Below are positions 22,991 through 36,209 of a stretch of 64,000 bases of DNA, piece after piece. The notes under the pieces are model-generated. The model was not told the DNA's origin. It worked only from the letters and a program-made list of their open reading frames with translations, and searched no databases. This DNA is from Caenorhabditis elegans (Eukaryota > Nematoda > Chromadorea > Rhabditida > Rhabditidae): assembly GCF_000002985.6 (NCBI RefSeq), contig NC_003282.8, positions 17,360,001 to 17,424,000 of the forward strand. Direction: 5' to 3'. Made by a program: the position numbers and the translations under genes. Positions within the stretch are counted from its first letter, which is position 1; each line of letters begins with the position of its first letter.

Positions 22991-25212
22991 TTTACACAGA
23001 TGACTCAACTAGACTTGAATATTATGTACATTTTAGTAGAGAAAACATTGATTATGGGTTCTTTTAAGTAAATAATTTCCATTACAATTTGTTCTTTTTC
23101 TCACCAATATTTTCCAGACGAACACTAAATACAAAAAATGCATTCTCGAAAATTCTCACATATATTCCCCATATACATCCTGTTATTCTCTCCCATTCCG
23201 CTCACTGAACAACAGCATCAGAAATAGAGAGTCTGAACCTACACGACAACGAAAATAATGATAATGAAACGAGAAAAGCACTAAAAATGGGCAAGGCGGT
23301 GTGTGGTTGCTATGGGATTCCATCTCTTTCCCCTCTAACTGATTAGAGAAGCAGTCGGGCAAAAAAAATATTGAAAGGAAAAGTACGCGGTTTTGTTTGG
23401 CTTCGTCTCATTTTTTCGTATAGTCTGATGTTCTAATGTTGATGGCAAAAGACATTATTGAAATGGAGGAGAGCGGTGGGTTAACTTCTAAAATTGCTAT
23501 TTTTATTTCAAAATCTTAGTTTGTGGTAATAAAAATATGAGAGGACGTATGGCAGATACATAATAAGTATATGTATTTTTAATGCAAAAATGCAAGAATT
23601 TAAGATATGGGCGGAGACTGTTGTGCTAAATTTCACATTTTATGGAACTGTCATTTTAGCAGAAAGTATCGAATGCACAAAATGTAGACAATGAATTGAT
23701 AGAGTTGCACTTATTGAACAACTTTTGGAGGATCCTATCACATTTCTTTGACGTTTTTCATTCAACTTCTTGTACTTATAATATTTCTGGCATAAAATAA
23801 TTCTTTCATAAAAACAACCGATCTTCTAATATTCAACACTTTTAAGTGATCAAAAATTGGAATAAAACAAGAAAATCTACCGTACCCTCTCATGTCTATA
23901 AAACATTGAATCCTTAGTGTCGCGGCATCAAATCTATGACTTTGAATCAAAATTCAATTTTTCGGAATAAGTTAATATTTTGTTAAGTATTTCGAAACTT
24001 TTCAAAACGGCTTGGAAAACAATACATGAAATTTTCTGGAAGAACCCAAATTTGGAAAAAAACATGAAAGAGGAGCTAGGTTAGTGGTGATTTCACTTCA
24101 AAACACTGGAACATTGATATACTCTGGAACACCACAAAAGAGAAACAAAATTAAAATAGAAGAATCTCCCTGATGACCATTTTCTAAATCATTAAAACAA
24201 AAATGCCACAAATAATAGGAGATCTTTGTAATATCAACTTTACAGTTATTCATCCTTCCGAAACACGACGACAAAGCGACTTCATACATTCTGGTTAGTC
24301 CCCTTCATTTGGTATATATTCAGTTTCGTATTTTCTCATCATTTATTTCAAATATTGATAACTTTGTTTTCGTATTGTTCCCGTTGAATCGACAATGTCA
24401 TTTGTTTTTTGGTTCCCCATACGCTACAAACTTCACCTATTATACACAAACTCACGTCGTACAATATCCCTAGAGTAAAAATTGACGCACACTCTTTACT
24501 CATTTCAATTCGTGAAATTCGCTAAAAATCAGTCAGGACTCTCACTCACATGATATTGTTGATAAGTGTGTGCAAAAATGAAGTATTTCGAAAACTGAAG
24601 TATTTCGAAACTAGCTCCAATTATCAAGTATCCAATTTTACCCTGTACAAACTATCTCTGATTAACTCATGAGTCTCCCATTAGCTTTTTTTTACATTTC
24701 TTATGTATTGTATTAAAATTAAAAGTAGTTAGTCAAAAAAAAACCCCAATTTACTCTTGAATAATACATATATTCGAAAACTATTTGAAAAAATTCCTTC
24801 CTAACACACAAACATTAAATTTGATTAAATTGAAACTTATTGAAAAAAGTTGACACATGTCCTTAAAGCTTTTTACTTTATAAAGTAACGTCTTTTTAAC
24901 CTTTTCACAGCATCCCATAAGGTTCGATTAAGTACTGGTCAAGCTTGATTGTTACTGCAGAATTAGACATTTTAGCGTGAATAAACCGAGTATTATAATT
25001 TCAATTTTGGTCAAAAGATTATCTGTGGAACAGAAATGCCAGTTGTACCAAAATTATAAAATATATGACTATGCAACAAGGTGGAAAAAATGTTTTAGGG
25101 GAGAAGATTGATTTGATTATTGTTAACCTTTTTTTGCTTACAACACCAAGTGTTTTCTTTGTTGACTCTTTTTATATTATCGTCTCATGATCCTTCATAT
25201 TTTGTTTCAGAA
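22991..25212. other. Intergenic region
   Basis: No gene is supported in 2.2 kb of AT-rich sequence. TTTGTTTCAG just before 25211 is a good trans-splice acceptor for the next gene. Confidence 0.5.
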
Positions 25213-26783
25213 ATGACAACGGATCTCTTGTCCATCTCAAGCGATTGGAACCCGGCTTTAGTCTCTCGACGAGGTAGGTTTTTATTTTTTAAATATTTGA
25301 ATTTTACTTTAGAAAAAAACCAGGCATTGTAATTACTAATCAGAAAAGTGAAAAACAAAACAAAACATGCGTTTTTAAGAAAAGTGGAAAAACAATAAAA
25401 TAATATTGATTTTTGAAATTCAGACTCTTGCGTATGAATATTTATTACTTGTTTTGAATTTTCAGCATCAGTTCCCATGGAAATCATAATTGGAGGCAGT
25501 GAGTTATTTTGTTGTTGTTATAGCATGCAATCGAAAAACAAAACGAGAAAAGATCTGAAAAAAAAACCAACTGAAAAACAGCATTTTTTGCGTTATATCA
25601 CCGTCAGATTTTTGGTTCATAAGCCTTTCTAGCACCACATTCGCTTTTCGATAGAATTCATATTTAAGAATAGTATTATACTAATGTCTGAAACAATAAG
25701 TATAACCATCGACTCAGATGGAAAGCCAATCTTCACGGCAACACCATCTTCCACTGTCGGGTCTCCAGTTTTGAGTGACCGTAGAAGTTCGGAGGAGAAG
25801 GAGAAAAAGAAAAGCAAGTCAAGAAGTGGATCTAAGAAACGGTCAAGCTCCCAGAAAAAGAAGACAACTACCACTACCACGACAAAAACGTCACAAAAGA
25901 CAGCGAAGAAGAAGGAGGCAAAAGATGTTACAAAAGAAAAAGACAGAGAGGTGGGCTTTTTTTGGAATATAAATCAACCTTCGATTTACCCCTATGCTCT
26001 TTTTTACATTTCGTTATAATTTATCCAGATCCCAATAAACAACAAATAAAACCTAACCGAGTCCTCCTAAAATGGCAATCTTTTTTAAATAGAGAAAAAT
26101 CGTATGGGTTATGGACTTATGGTTATGGTTATGGACGTATGGATTTATCGTGTTGATTTTTATGTTTAGAAGGGGAGTACTGATAACCCGTAATGACCGA
26201 TTATAGCTTAGGAGAATTTTCTAAATTTTTAAATAGTTTTTATTCAATTTCGCAAAAAAATAAATTGCTGAATTATTTTTTAGATCAATTTTGAATTCCC
26301 GCGCAAACTAATTACCTAGGTTTGCCATTTTTGCTTTTCTTGATTCTTACTTAAGTATTTGATTTGAAGCTTTCAAATTTTAATAAGCTGACTTTAAATT
26401 TACACACTTCTTACACACCACAATTTATGAAGTTTCATATAAAAGCTTCCTCTTCCCAGGCAAAAAAGTTCAAACACACGCCCTTCAAAATGTTGATTTT
26501 CTTTTAGAAATTTTTTTAAACTTGAAAACATCTAATTTAGAAACAATATCAGTAACAACAAACACATGTTTGATTCAATTCTAATTACATAAAAAATTTG
26601 AAATCTTTTTAGAGCTCCGAAGGTTCGCCGACATCCATTCTAACTAACGATCTGGCCACTTGCTTCATCGGTGCTCCATCCCGCACATCTAAACAGATTG
26701 AAAATCTCCCAGAGTACGAGCTACTCCGAAAAGAACTTCTCGTTACAGTTCGAGATGCTGTTATTCAAACTGATTTATTTTAG
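25213..26783 (+). CDS. Basic Lys/Ser/Thr-rich protein of unknown function
   Basis: Two starts are possible. A long form uses 25213-25273, 25466-25498, 25655-25950 and 26613-26783 (about 186 residues). The short form starts at the ATG at 25684 and gives 145 residues. The long form has no stops across its joins, but the third acceptor (TTTCGATAG) is weak. The middle is MSETISITIDSDGKPIFTAT, then a run of KEKKKSKSRSGSKKRSS and KKKTTTTTTTKTSQK, likely disordered and perhaps nuclear. The last exon is of normal composition (SPTSILTNDLATCFIGAPS, LPEYELLRKELLVTVRDAV) and is probably the conserved functional part. I do not recognise the family. The 660-bp last intron holds nothing I can name. Confidence 0.65.
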
Positions 26784-26878
26784 ATCGTCCCCTCAAACCA
26801 ATAATTTTATTTTCAAAACTGTAATAAAAAGTTCAAAAATTCATATAATTAACCGTTGAAAAAGAACATTTACAGAAT

Positions 26879-27449
26879 CTAGAGTTCAAATTGATCGTGA
26901 AGAATAGCGTACTTTCCGTCTTCTTTCTTCCAGATTTGCGTAAATTTTCCGCTTAGAGTTCCTTGCTGAAACTTTACATTAAATTTGAAAATCTATTAAA
27001 TTTAACCTTTTCAGTAACAAAGCTAAAATCGGTGTGAATGTTTACAAAATCACCAACTCCTTCGTAGCGAGAATTGGAGATCTGAAAATTGTTAGGATAG
27101 ATTTTAAAATGTTTAAAATGTTTATCACCTGAACTTCGTACTTTCCAAAATCGGCTCCCATTCCTTTGAAACTGTCCACTATCGCTGAAATTCACAAGTT
27201 TCATTAATGGGAAATCGATTGAACTATGATTATCTTTACCTTGATTACCAAACATACAACTTTTTCCTTTCTCAATCATAACCGAATTAACATGATAAAA
27301 GTTCTCGACTTGTTTCCAATTAGAAGTGTTCAACGCGTCGAGGTACTTTTTCATCAATGGAGCCAAAATGGACTCAGCTTCTGAAAATTAAAAAAAAAAC
27401 TTTTGGAAGCTATACTATCTGTAGACCTACGCTCATTTGTCAATGACAT
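26879..27449 (-). CDS. NTF2/SnoaL-like (DUF4440 type) small protein
   Basis: Five exons (27449-27431, 27380-27240, 27184-27129, 27081-27007, 26965-26879) join to 125 residues. The order of features fits the NTF2-like cone fold: a helical start (APLMKKYLDALNTSNWKQVE), FYHVNSVMIEKGKSC, GADFGKYEVQISNSRYEGVG and a closing GKFTQIWKKEDGKYAILHDQ. Proteins of this DUF4440/SnoaL group are small cytosolic proteins or enzymes of mostly unknown activity; several nematode paralogues exist. There is no signal peptide. It is convergent with the basic protein gene, with only 95 bases between the stop codons. Confidence 0.8.
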
Positions 27450-28440
27450 TTTTCAAGTTGAAGCTCAATACTTGTTTTCCACGCAGAGAGAACTACAAAG
27501 ATGTATTATTGGTTGAGTCGGTAAAAATGGGTTTGAAGCTTGTTGTTAAAAATACAATTTCAGAAAACGTGCTAAAAATGCTGAACGCCAAAAATTAAAT
27601 GAAAAAATTTCAATAATGTTATTTTTCAACTGCAGAATCAACTATTTTAGATATAAATTCAAAGATAAATTGTTTAAACTTCGAACAACACAAAAACCAA
27701 TCAGTGACACCGATTGAGAAGTCGAAATGAACTGAAATCACTGATAAACGTGAAAAGAGTGAGAGAGAGAAACAACTGGCACTTGCCTGCTTCCTCTATT
27801 ATTTTCCTCAACGTTGATAGACATTTTAACACAAAAATGTTTCTCGGAGCACACGTGTTTTAATTTCTACGAGAAAGTGGGGAATTTGGGTTTAGAAGAC
27901 AAATGTGTTGTACGCAAATGTCAAAAGTGATAACTTTGAAGAGTAACTAACTATAAGATTAAACAAACTCAGATAATAGATTTCTTGAAAATCAAAAAAA
28001 AAGGTATTTATCTGACTTCAAAATTTATCAAAAATATACTTCAATAAAATTTTTCAAAAATTTATGAAGTTCCGTTGCTGCTTGGCAGCGAAATATGTAA
28101 AATGAATAAAATGCAAATCTTGTTTTCTAACTTCCAATTTTTTTTTAAATGTACAAATCTGCAACTGGCTTACCTCAAACTCAAGGATTCTTGCAACATT
28201 CCCTCTGAAAAATGTCTTCAATGTTTTATTATTGTTTACAGAACTCCAATTCTTTCAAATAAGAACGCAATTTTAGTTCATGACTTTCTTAATGAGAAAC
28301 GTATTCCGTCCTACGTTTTTCTTCAAGATTTCCATTAATTTCAGCTGGGTACTTGATAGGAAATGAGAAAATAGGAAAAAGAGCTTTTTCGGTTAAAAAA
28401 GCACAAGCAAGATTGACAAAGTCTAGGGTTTGATGGATGT
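27450..28440. other. Intergenic, with a diverged copy of the repeat that flanks the retrotransposon
   Basis: Positions about 28117-28221 (CTTGTTTTCTAACTTCCAAT onward) are a diverged copy of the start of the 440-bp repeat at 28441. A further match, CTTTTTCGGTTAAAAAAGCA, lies at 28383-28402. The target region was therefore already locally duplicated before the retrotransposon arrived. No gene seen. Confidence 0.6.
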
Positions 28441-28880
28441 GGTCTCTAAAGAAAAAAAATCTTGTTTTCTAACTTCCAATTATTTTTTTAAATGTACAAT
28501 TCTGCAACTGGCTTACCCCAAACTCAAGGATTTTTGCAACGTTCCCTCTGAAAAATGTCTTCTTTTTCGGTAAAAAAGGCACAAGCAGGATTGTCGAAGT
28601 TTGAGATTTAATGAATGTGGTCTCTTCAGAAATTTAAAGCCAGTTTTTGGATTCTGCGATTGCTTTATTAAAAGCTTGCTTAGCTTTTAGTAGAAGCAAA
28701 GTACCAAAAACTTGCGTAAATAACCTTTTCTGAAATCACGTTAATCTAGAGTATACATTTTGTTGACTCACTATGTTTGAGATTTCTGAATATTCTAAAA
28801 ATAGTCTAAACCTCCCAAAAAGTTCATGATGTTTTTTTTTTCTTTTTCGGTAAAAAGAAAAGATGCTCGTACAAAAAAAG
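28441..28880. repeat. Left 440-bp direct repeat flanking the RTE element
   Basis: Runs from GGTCTCTAAAGAAAAAAAAT to GATGCTCGTACAAAAAAAG and is matched almost base for base by 32188-32627. I count about four differences: two in homopolymer lengths and two substitutions. Confidence 0.92.
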
Positions 28881-31800
28881 AAAAAAAAACTCTTTCTGTA
28901 CTAAGCCTCTTCGTGGCGAAAGGGATCAACAGATAACCACTTCAACAAACTCGATGATTTCGTCACATCGAGAGTGGCTTGGTTTGGAACCAAGTGCAAA
29001 TTATCTGGCCAAGAAGTACACCGTCTCACGCAGGCCAGAGGTAGTGTCGAATACTCTCTGTCCGGGCGGCTCTAGATTGGCTTAGCAGGTCATTATAGAG
29101 TATCTAGAGACACAAATTTTGCTCTAAACAGCAACCCATCCTGCCTCAGTCCTCCGCATCCGGCCTCTGCAAAGGGAAAGACAGTTCCTGGAGCACGTCG
29201 GAAGAGGCGATCTAATCTCGGAGTCCAAACCATCTGTCAATCGGACTTGGAAATTAAGAAGCCGTGGGACAAAACAAGAAGAACTGACTATCGTGTGTGC
29301 ACCTTCAACTGCAGGTCCTTGTCTTCGGATGATCGACTTACTGAGCTGCTAGAAGAGACGAGGCGAATCCAATTCGACGTCATCGGATTGTGTGAAACCA
29401 AACGAGCAGCCGAAGCACACTTGATACATCAGGACGGTACCGGCGTCTTCTTAGGCAAACGGAATGAAAGTTCTGTATCCGGAGGGGTCGGCTTCATAGT
29501 TCGAAGCACCCTCCTTCCCAAAATCGTAGAAGTACGATTTCTCAGTCACCGCATCGGCTTACTCATCTTCAAAGTGAGCCGAAAATTCAACTGCACGGTG
29601 ATTCAAGTCTATGCTCCAACTGCGGACTCAGACCTTGAGGAAATCTACGACTTCTACGACAGTGTTGAAGACGTCTTCAGAGAGTGCCGAAGCAAGTATA
29701 AACTTGTTATCGGCGACTTCAACGCTCGAATGGGATGCAGACAAAACAACGAAAGGTACATTGGCCCCCATGCCATGGAACCTAGAAATGATACTGGAGA
29801 GCTTCTCGCAACATTTTGTGAAACCAACCGTCTGTGGCACACGAACTCTATGTTCAAAAAGCCTATGCACAAACGGTGGACTTTCGTCAGTCCCGACGGG
29901 AATCACAGACACGAAATTGACCACATTTTGGCCAATGGAAAGTTTGTCACAGATACCACTGTACTCCCCTCTTTCACAAATGGTAGCGACCATAGGTTAC
30001 TCCGCTGTAACCTCCACTTCAACAATTGCCTAGCAAAGTTGGAGCAGGTCAGACGGAGAAAACCTCCGAAAAGAGTGTTGGACCCGACGATTGCTTATGC
30101 AATCTCAGCGACAGTCACGGTTCAGAGTGATCCTGATTTAGATATCGACTATGATAATCTGATTCAGTCACTAAAAGAACTCCAAGACCAAGCTATCGTT
30201 CGACCGGCCAACCACTCATCCAACAGACTTTCGGAGGAAACCCGAAAACTGCTGAACAAAAGACGTTTTATGGATAGAAATGATCCCCAATTCAAATCTA
30301 TTTCAGATAAATGTCGTGAAGCAGTTCAGAAAGACCATGAAGCTTTTGCCAGTACTCGCCTTCTATCTGCTGCGAACCAGAAAAAGAGTTTGAAAAGAGT
30401 TGCTAGGGACATCAACGAATATAAGTCAGTGATCCCATGCCTCAAATCAACCTCTACTGGTGAAAGAATCACTTCCAGGGTGAAATTGGAGCAGGAGATT
30501 GAGAAGTTCTACACGGAGCTCTTCAAAAGCGCTGTGAGCAACTCTCAAACATCTTCAATACCCGCCACGGCAACTCCACCGCCGTTTCTCCCGGAAGAAA
30601 TTCGTTATGCTCTCCGTTCCTTCCCGAATGGTAAAGCTGCAGGCCAAGACAAAATCAGTGCAAATTTCCTGAAGTCTTGCCACGATGACGTCACTGACCT
30701 GATAACGGATCGATTCAACAGATACCTCCACAGCAGAAATATACCGAAACCCTGGAAAACCTCCAAAACCACTCTCATCTTCAAGAAAGGTGACCGTGAG
30801 AATTTGGAAAACTATAGGCCCATCTGCCTACTACCCGTACTCTACAAAGTATTCACTAAGTGTCTGCTGAATAGAATGCGAAGATCCCTTGATGAGGCTC
30901 AACCTGTCGAGCAGGCCGGATTCCGACGATCTTTCTCTACGATCGATCACATCCACTCGCTCCAAAGACTTCTTGAAGTCGGCAGGGAATACCAGGTCTC
31001 ACTGACACTTGTCTTCATAGATTTCAAGAAGGAATTTGACAGTGTTGAACACCAGGCAATCTGGAAAAGTCTCGACGAGCAAGGTGCAGATGGAGCCTAT
31101 ATTGATCTACTGAAAGAGTGTTACAAAAATTGTACCACAAATTTTACCCCATTCCACAGGCCAGTCACAGTACCAGTGACCAAAGGAGTTCGACAAGGAG
31201 ACCCCATATCTCCGAATCTCTTCTCCGCTTGCCTCGAACACGTTTTCCGAAAGCTCTCCTGGATTGAATTGAAAGGAGAAGCTGAGGATTACGACACAAT
31301 ACCCGGAATGCGAGTAAATGGCAGAAATCTAACCAACCTTAGATTTGCTGACGATATTGTGCTCATCTCCAATCATCCGAATACTGCCAGCAAAATGCTC
31401 CAAGAACTCGTACAAAAATGCTCTGAAGTAGGTCTCGAGATCAATACTGGGAAGACGAAAGTCTTGCGAAACCGATTCGCTGACCCCAGTAAAGTCTACT
31501 TCGGTAGCCCTTCCCCCACCACCCAGCTCGACGACGTCGACGAGTACATCTACCTCGGTCGTCAAATCAACGCCCAAAACAACTTGATGCCGGAAATCCA
31601 CCGAAGACGTCGAGCAGCCTGGGCTGCATTCAATGGAATCAAGAACACCACCGACTCCATCACCGACAAGAAGATTCGTGCGAATCGGTTCGACTCAATT
31701 GTCCTTCCAGCGCTCACCTACGGTTCAGAAGCCTGGACATTCACCAAAGCTCTATCCGAACGAGTAAGAATCACACATGCCTCCCTAGAAAGACGGCTTG

Positions 31801-32187
31801 TGGGAATCACACTCACTCAACAACGAGAACGAGATCTCCATCGAGAAGACATTCGTACGATGTCTCTAGTCAGGGATCCGCTCAATTTCGTGAAAAAGAG
31901 GAAGCTAGGATGGGCTGGACATGTTGCGAGAAGAAAAGACGGAAGATGGACCACGCTGATGACAGAATGGCGCCCATATGGATGGAAAAGGCCTGTTGGA
32001 AGGCCGCCGATGCGATGGACTGATTCGCTGCGAAAGGAGATCATCACTCGTGACGCAGACGGAGAAGTCATCACCCCCTGGTCCACTATAGCCAAGGACC
32101 GAAAAGAATGGCTTGCTGTGATCCGCAGGAATACCACGAATTCCTGAAGAACGGATCGTCTAAGTATCTAAGTAAGTAAGTATCTAA
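28881..32187 (+). mobile_element. RTE-1 type non-LTR retrotransposon, apparently full length
   Basis: About 3.3 kb, the length I recall for C. elegans RTE-1. It has a 5' leader of about 200 bases, one long endonuclease plus reverse-transcriptase frame, and a very short 3' end. That end finishes in short AAGTATCT/AAGTAAGT repeats instead of a poly(A) tail, typical of the RTE clade. No long terminal repeats are present. The 440-bp direct repeats lie directly against both ends. Confidence 0.9.
29076..32147 (+). CDS. RTE endonuclease-reverse transcriptase polyprotein
   Basis: The frame is open for 1023 codons after the TAG at 29073-29075. An apurinic-type endonuclease comes first ([40 protein letters not shown]). 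The reverse transcriptase follows, with motifs [43 protein letters not shown] and [10 protein letters not shown]. The FADD box holds the catalytic aspartates. A C-terminal part with [14 protein letters not shown] closes it. There is no ATG in frame before the endonuclease domain, so translation would need a non-ATG start or coupling to a short upstream frame. In motif A the usual KAFD is KEFD, which could weaken activity. Otherwise no stop or frameshift is seen, so the copy may be young. Confidence 0.9.
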   Translation: MGLAGHYRVSRDTNFALNSNPSCLSPPHPASAKGKTVPGARRKRRSNLGVQTICQSDLEIKKPWDKTRRTDYRVCTFNCRSLSSDDRLTELLEETRRIQFDVIGLCETKRAAEAHLIHQDGTGVFLGKRNESSVSGGVGFIVRSTLLPKIVEVRFLSHRIGLLIFKVSRKFNCTVIQVYAPTADSDLEEIYDFYDSVEDVFRECRSKYKLVIGDFNARMGCRQNNERYIGPHAMEPRNDTGELLATFCETNRLWHTNSMFKKPMHKRWTFVSPDGNHRHEIDHILANGKFVTDTTVLPSFTNGSDHRLLRCNLHFNNCLAKLEQVRRRKPPKRVLDPTIAYAISATVTVQSDPDLDIDYDNLIQSLKELQDQAIVRPANHSSNRLSEETRKLLNKRRFMDRNDPQFKSISDKCREAVQKDHEAFASTRLLSAANQKKSLKRVARDINEYKSVIPCLKSTSTGERITSRVKLEQEIEKFYTELFKSAVSNSQTSSIPATATPPPFLPEEIRYALRSFPNGKAAGQDKISANFLKSCHDDVTDLITDRFNRYLHSRNIPKPWKTSKTTLIFKKGDRENLENYRPICLLPVLYKVFTKCLLNRMRRSLDEAQPVEQAGFRRSFSTIDHIHSLQRLLEVGREYQVSLTLVFIDFKKEFDSVEHQAIWKSLDEQGADGAYIDLLKECYKNCTTNFTPFHRPVTVPVTKGVRQGDPISPNLFSACLEHVFRKLSWIELKGEAEDYDTIPGMRVNGRNLTNLRFADDIVLISNHPNTASKMLQELVQKCSEVGLEINTGKTKVLRNRFADPSKVYFGSPSPTTQLDDVDEYIYLGRQINAQNNLMPEIHRRRRAAWAAFNGIKNTTDSITDKKIRANRFDSIVLPALTYGSEAWTFTKALSERVRITHASLERRLVGITLTQQRERDLHREDIRTMSLVRDPLNFVKKRKLGWAGHVARRKDGRWTTLMTEWRPYGWKRPVGRPPMRWTDSLRKEIITRDADGEVITPWSTIAKDRKEWLAVIRRNTTNS

Positions 32188-32627
32188 GGTCTCTAAAGAA
32201 AAAAAAATCTTGTTTTCTAACTTCCAATTATTTTTTTAAATGTACAATTCTGCAACTGGCTTACCCCAAACTCAAGGATTTTTGCAACGTTCCCTCTGAA
32301 AAATGTCTTCTTTTTCGGTAAAAAAGGCACAAGCAAGATTGTCGAAGTTTGAGATTTAATGAATGTGGTCTCTTCAGAAATTTAAAGTCAGTTTTTGGAT
32401 TCTGCGATTGCTTTATTAAAAGCTTGCTTAGCTTTTAGTAGAAGCAAAGTACCAAAAACTTGCGTAAATAACCTTTTCTGAAATCACGTTAATCTAGAGT
32501 ATACATTTTGTTGACTCACTATGTTTGAGATTTCTGAATATTCTAAAAATAGTCTAAACCTCCCAAAAAGTTCATGATGTTTTTTTTTCTTTTTCGGTAA
32601 AAAGAAAAGATGCTCGTACAAAAAAAG
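32188..32627. repeat. Right 440-bp direct repeat flanking the RTE element
   Basis: The near-identical partner of 28441-28880, starting directly after the 3' terminal repeats of the element. It is followed by a second GATGCTCGTACA, so the local sequence is itself repetitive. Confidence 0.92.
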
Positions 32628-33989
32628 ATGCTCGTACAGTTAGTTTTAATTGCAAGATCTGCTTAAAGTCATCGTGTCCACCCAAAGCTTTACGTTTTGA
32701 GTGCAAGATGCAAATCTTGGCGCGTTTTGGGACCCGGATGTCTGTCAGTCTCTAACTATCTACCCAAAATGGTCTGAAATACCAAAATAACACATAAAAA
32801 ACGGAAAATATCGGTCATTTTCCAACTCTTCTAATATCCCCATATTTACCGCGCATTTATCTCTAAACTCTGCTCAGAGAACCGTGCCGCACTTCGGTTT
32901 TTTTTTTGAATTTCGACGCAAAACTTTTTTCTGTTGTTTTCTAGTTTTCATTGAAGAAAAAGATAATTAATGTAAAAAATAAATTTCGTATTTCAAAAGT
33001 ATTTAAAAAAAACACATTTTTCTTGTTGAGTACCGCGCACAATTTGTCGGATTCGATACGGTTTACAAACTCTTTTGAAATACGAACAAATATGTTTGAT
33101 TTTATGACTTTTTTCTACATTAAAAATTTGAAAAATAACACAAGAATTTGCTTTGAAGTTGAAAATAGCCAAGATGCATGGGTTCTATCAGCGTATTCAA
33201 AAGACAAAAACACTTTTTTCCACATTTTATCAAATTGAAAAAGTTTTCACATATATAAACCGCTACTATTCGTTTAACTTTTCAAAATGAGGACAATTAA
33301 AGAGTGGGCATTCCATTCAATTCGATTCTATACCAAATGGGATGTGAAATTTGAGTGTTTAATGTTTCAAACACTTTTTACTTGAGATCGCACTCTTTGA
33401 AAGTAAAATATTTACTTTTCAAAAAATTCCCGTTCTTACTTTCTCGGTATTTTCTGTAATTAGTTCCTTGTTCGAATAGGCTTATCGTTTTAATGTGGAG
33501 CCAAACTAAATTCTTTTTTCCTCCGTTGCAAAAAAATGTGACCAAATGCGTATAATTGTATAAGAGGGATCAAGTTATACGAATAGCTGACGACAAATTA
33601 CTGGGTCGTAGACATTTCTTCGAAAAACTCACAACCTACACTTGATAAGTCTTTGGTCGTAATTTGAGAGCCGATTTTTCGAACTAAATTAAAAACATTC
33701 AATCGCCACCTGTCTAAAAACAAAATGTTTCATGTTTTTTCGAAAACAAAATTAAATATCATAATACCTGCATTTAAAATACATTTATTTTGAATATGAA
33801 TCGTCATGTTTTTCAAAGAGAACATCAGACTATCAAATTTCGTTGAATAACATTTTTCAATGTAAGAAAATATTCATTGTCTAAAATTACATTGCGTTGC
33901 TTATTTACTTGTTATTTGAACTTTGAAACCAATTTTCAGATAAAGTTTTTTTTGAGGTTTAAAAATTCTATTAACTCCCATTATAGCTA
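32628..33989. other. Intergenic region
   Basis: An open frame at 32951-33238 has no ATG context, no splice partners and AT-driven composition, and I do not call it a gene. Nothing else is seen. Confidence 0.5.
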
Positions 33990-35333
33990 TTGAAGCTTCA
34001 TTGGGTTCACAAAGTTCTAAACATCAAAGTTTTTCACCTTTTCACCGTTCCGGTTTTATTTGAACTTGTTCCATTCATTTATCATATTCCAACTATTTTT
34101 TTGATAATTTCAACCTTGAGAGTTTATATCCAACAGTTGTTCACAAGAAAAGAAGATTTGATGAATCCAAGGATATTTTTAGTCATTGTTTTATCACAAA
34201 TTTCGGGTTGTTAATTATAATTTTCAAATATTGTTATCTTTATGGCGCGATATTCCTGTTTATGGTTCTGTGAAGTTTGATTTTTGTTCTACACGCAACC
34301 ATGCGTTGTGGAAGGAGCTCCGCGGTTGACAATTTACACACGAATATGTCGCGCCCGACCAAACATATATTTTCTTCACTACTGAAAAAATCTAGGAGTG
34401 CGCCACGTATTTCATGAACATTGAAAAAAGTGAAACGCCACGGGATTAATCTGAAAAATTTTACAGGGTTTTAGTTTTGTTGTATGCGATTATTTTATTA
34501 TAAGACTCCCAGCCACCGGGCTAATAACATCCTGGTGCGCGTCACAGGATCCCAATCATAATTTGAAGATAATTTTCTTTCTCTCTATGTATTTCAACTA
34601 CACCTCTATGCTTTTACCATGCCTTTTATCAACGTTGCGATTGATTCCATTTTACTATCCAACGAGACATGATCACGTAAGATTAATAGCAGTAGTCCTA
34701 CTATTTTATCATATTTTGTTTTCAGCAATGTAATATAATAGTGAAATGTGCTATTCCCGCTGTGCTCCTTTAGCCATTTATTTTCAACTTCGCTCTTATT
34801 CCAGCTTTGGGAACATGCCGCCAACTCAACTATCCATTTGAGTTTGGCCAAATCTATATTTTTTTCACACGTGGTTGGAATAATGTAAGACACTCAATCA
34901 CTGAAAAATTTAAATCACGTACTAATTCTTCGCAGATGAAGTTGGCTCCATTCATAATCGGGAACGTGGTGTTTTGGCTGTTTGTATTTTGTTGTCTGAA
35001 TTATATTTTATACAAAAAATTAACAGTATTACGGACTAATAGCAAAAGTGCACAACTTCAAAAAGCTGAATTTTCATTGACTTTAACCTCATTATCCATG
35101 ATTTCTTCTTACACCACCAATCTTATCATTATGGTTAGCTACTTAGTTCGAGTTTAACAAAAATAACTCTTCAGATAATGTTTCAATTTTTCTGGACAGC
35201 TTCATCATACATCGTAGTATTTCATCCTTTTGGAAATGACTGTGATATTGTTATAGTGGCGTGGGTGTTTTATACAACTCATCCTGTATTTAGGCATCAA
35301 GTTTCGATGATTAGGGTTAGATCAGTTAGATAA
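33990..35333 (+). pseudogene. sru-like chemoreceptor pseudogene
   Basis: Five exon-like blocks align with the intact receptor at 36210-37491. Block 1 (VPFIYHIPTIFLIIS, KEDLMNPRIFLVIVLSQIS) corresponds to exon 1 there. It lacks an ATG start, and its donor reads GGTTGT right after the codon where the paralogue has GTAAGG. Block 2 (about 34467-34675) is intact: DYFIIRLPATGLITSWCASQ. Block 3 has TAG at 34771-34773 where the paralogue has TAT, in CAIPAVLL-stop-PFIFNFALIPALG. Block 4 (34936-35152) and block 5 (to the TAA at 35331-35333) are open. A non-functional copy is the simplest reading. A functional allele in other strains is possible, as is common for this kind of gene. Confidence 0.8.
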
Positions 35334-36209
35334 CTTAACTCTTGATAATTTTTTTTTCAAATTTTATTTGCAACTACTATTTTCATTACAAAATTGCTTT
35401 TTTCAAACCATAGTTCAAAAAAAAGACATAAACACGTTGAATGTATGTGTGTATTCACAACACTATACGAATTAATAAATATTGGATAACGTCAACTGTA
35501 CATGCTATGTTTAGTACTTTAAATATGTTTTTGTTCTGGATTGTTTCTACAATTAAAGATTAACTGAAACCAATTTGGTTATGAATATTCACGCTGCTCG
35601 AATACTCAGTGAATAATTCAATTACCTATGTGTAATCGAGTTTATGCCAATTTACGCAACTGCCTGTTTTATTTAACAATGTTCCTAGAGTAGACTAGAC
35701 TCGTTCGCGATGATGCAAAAGTTTAAATAAGAAGTTAGTTGCAATGAAAATACAAACTAGCATAACTCAAGAAAATCTGTAAAATTTGTTTTCAATCCTT
35801 ACAATTACGAATTTTGATTTAGAAAAGCGTGCATTCCATCTTATTAACTATTGTATTCTACATAGAATACATTTCTAACTTTTTAGCAAAACATGAATCA
35901 ATGTATTTGTAAAGGTTATAATTATTTTCTGAACATCCCAAACTCAAGTTCATGCGGGTTTAATTAATTGGCCTACAACCCTGGATTGATTAATCACTTC
36001 TGACTTCTTTCTCTGATTATTCTGTTAAGTTTACGTTAAACGTACAATTCAATCCCAGTCCACGAGCACGCAAAATTCCGTATTTTTTCTCATGATATTT
36101 CTATGTTGTAATTATATATTTGAGCAGTCACTTATTGCTCTGGCCAACCCAACAAGCACAAAAATCGTTGAGTTTTAAGTTTTAGTTAAGCCTAGACTAG
36201 AAGACATTG
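35334..36209. other. Intergenic region
   Basis: No gene seen; likely promoter of the following receptor gene. Confidence 0.5.

Noticed and set aside
32951-33238. Open frame of 95 codons after the retrotransposon
   Set aside because: Lys/Phe/Asn-rich as expected of random AT-rich DNA; no homology or gene structure seen.
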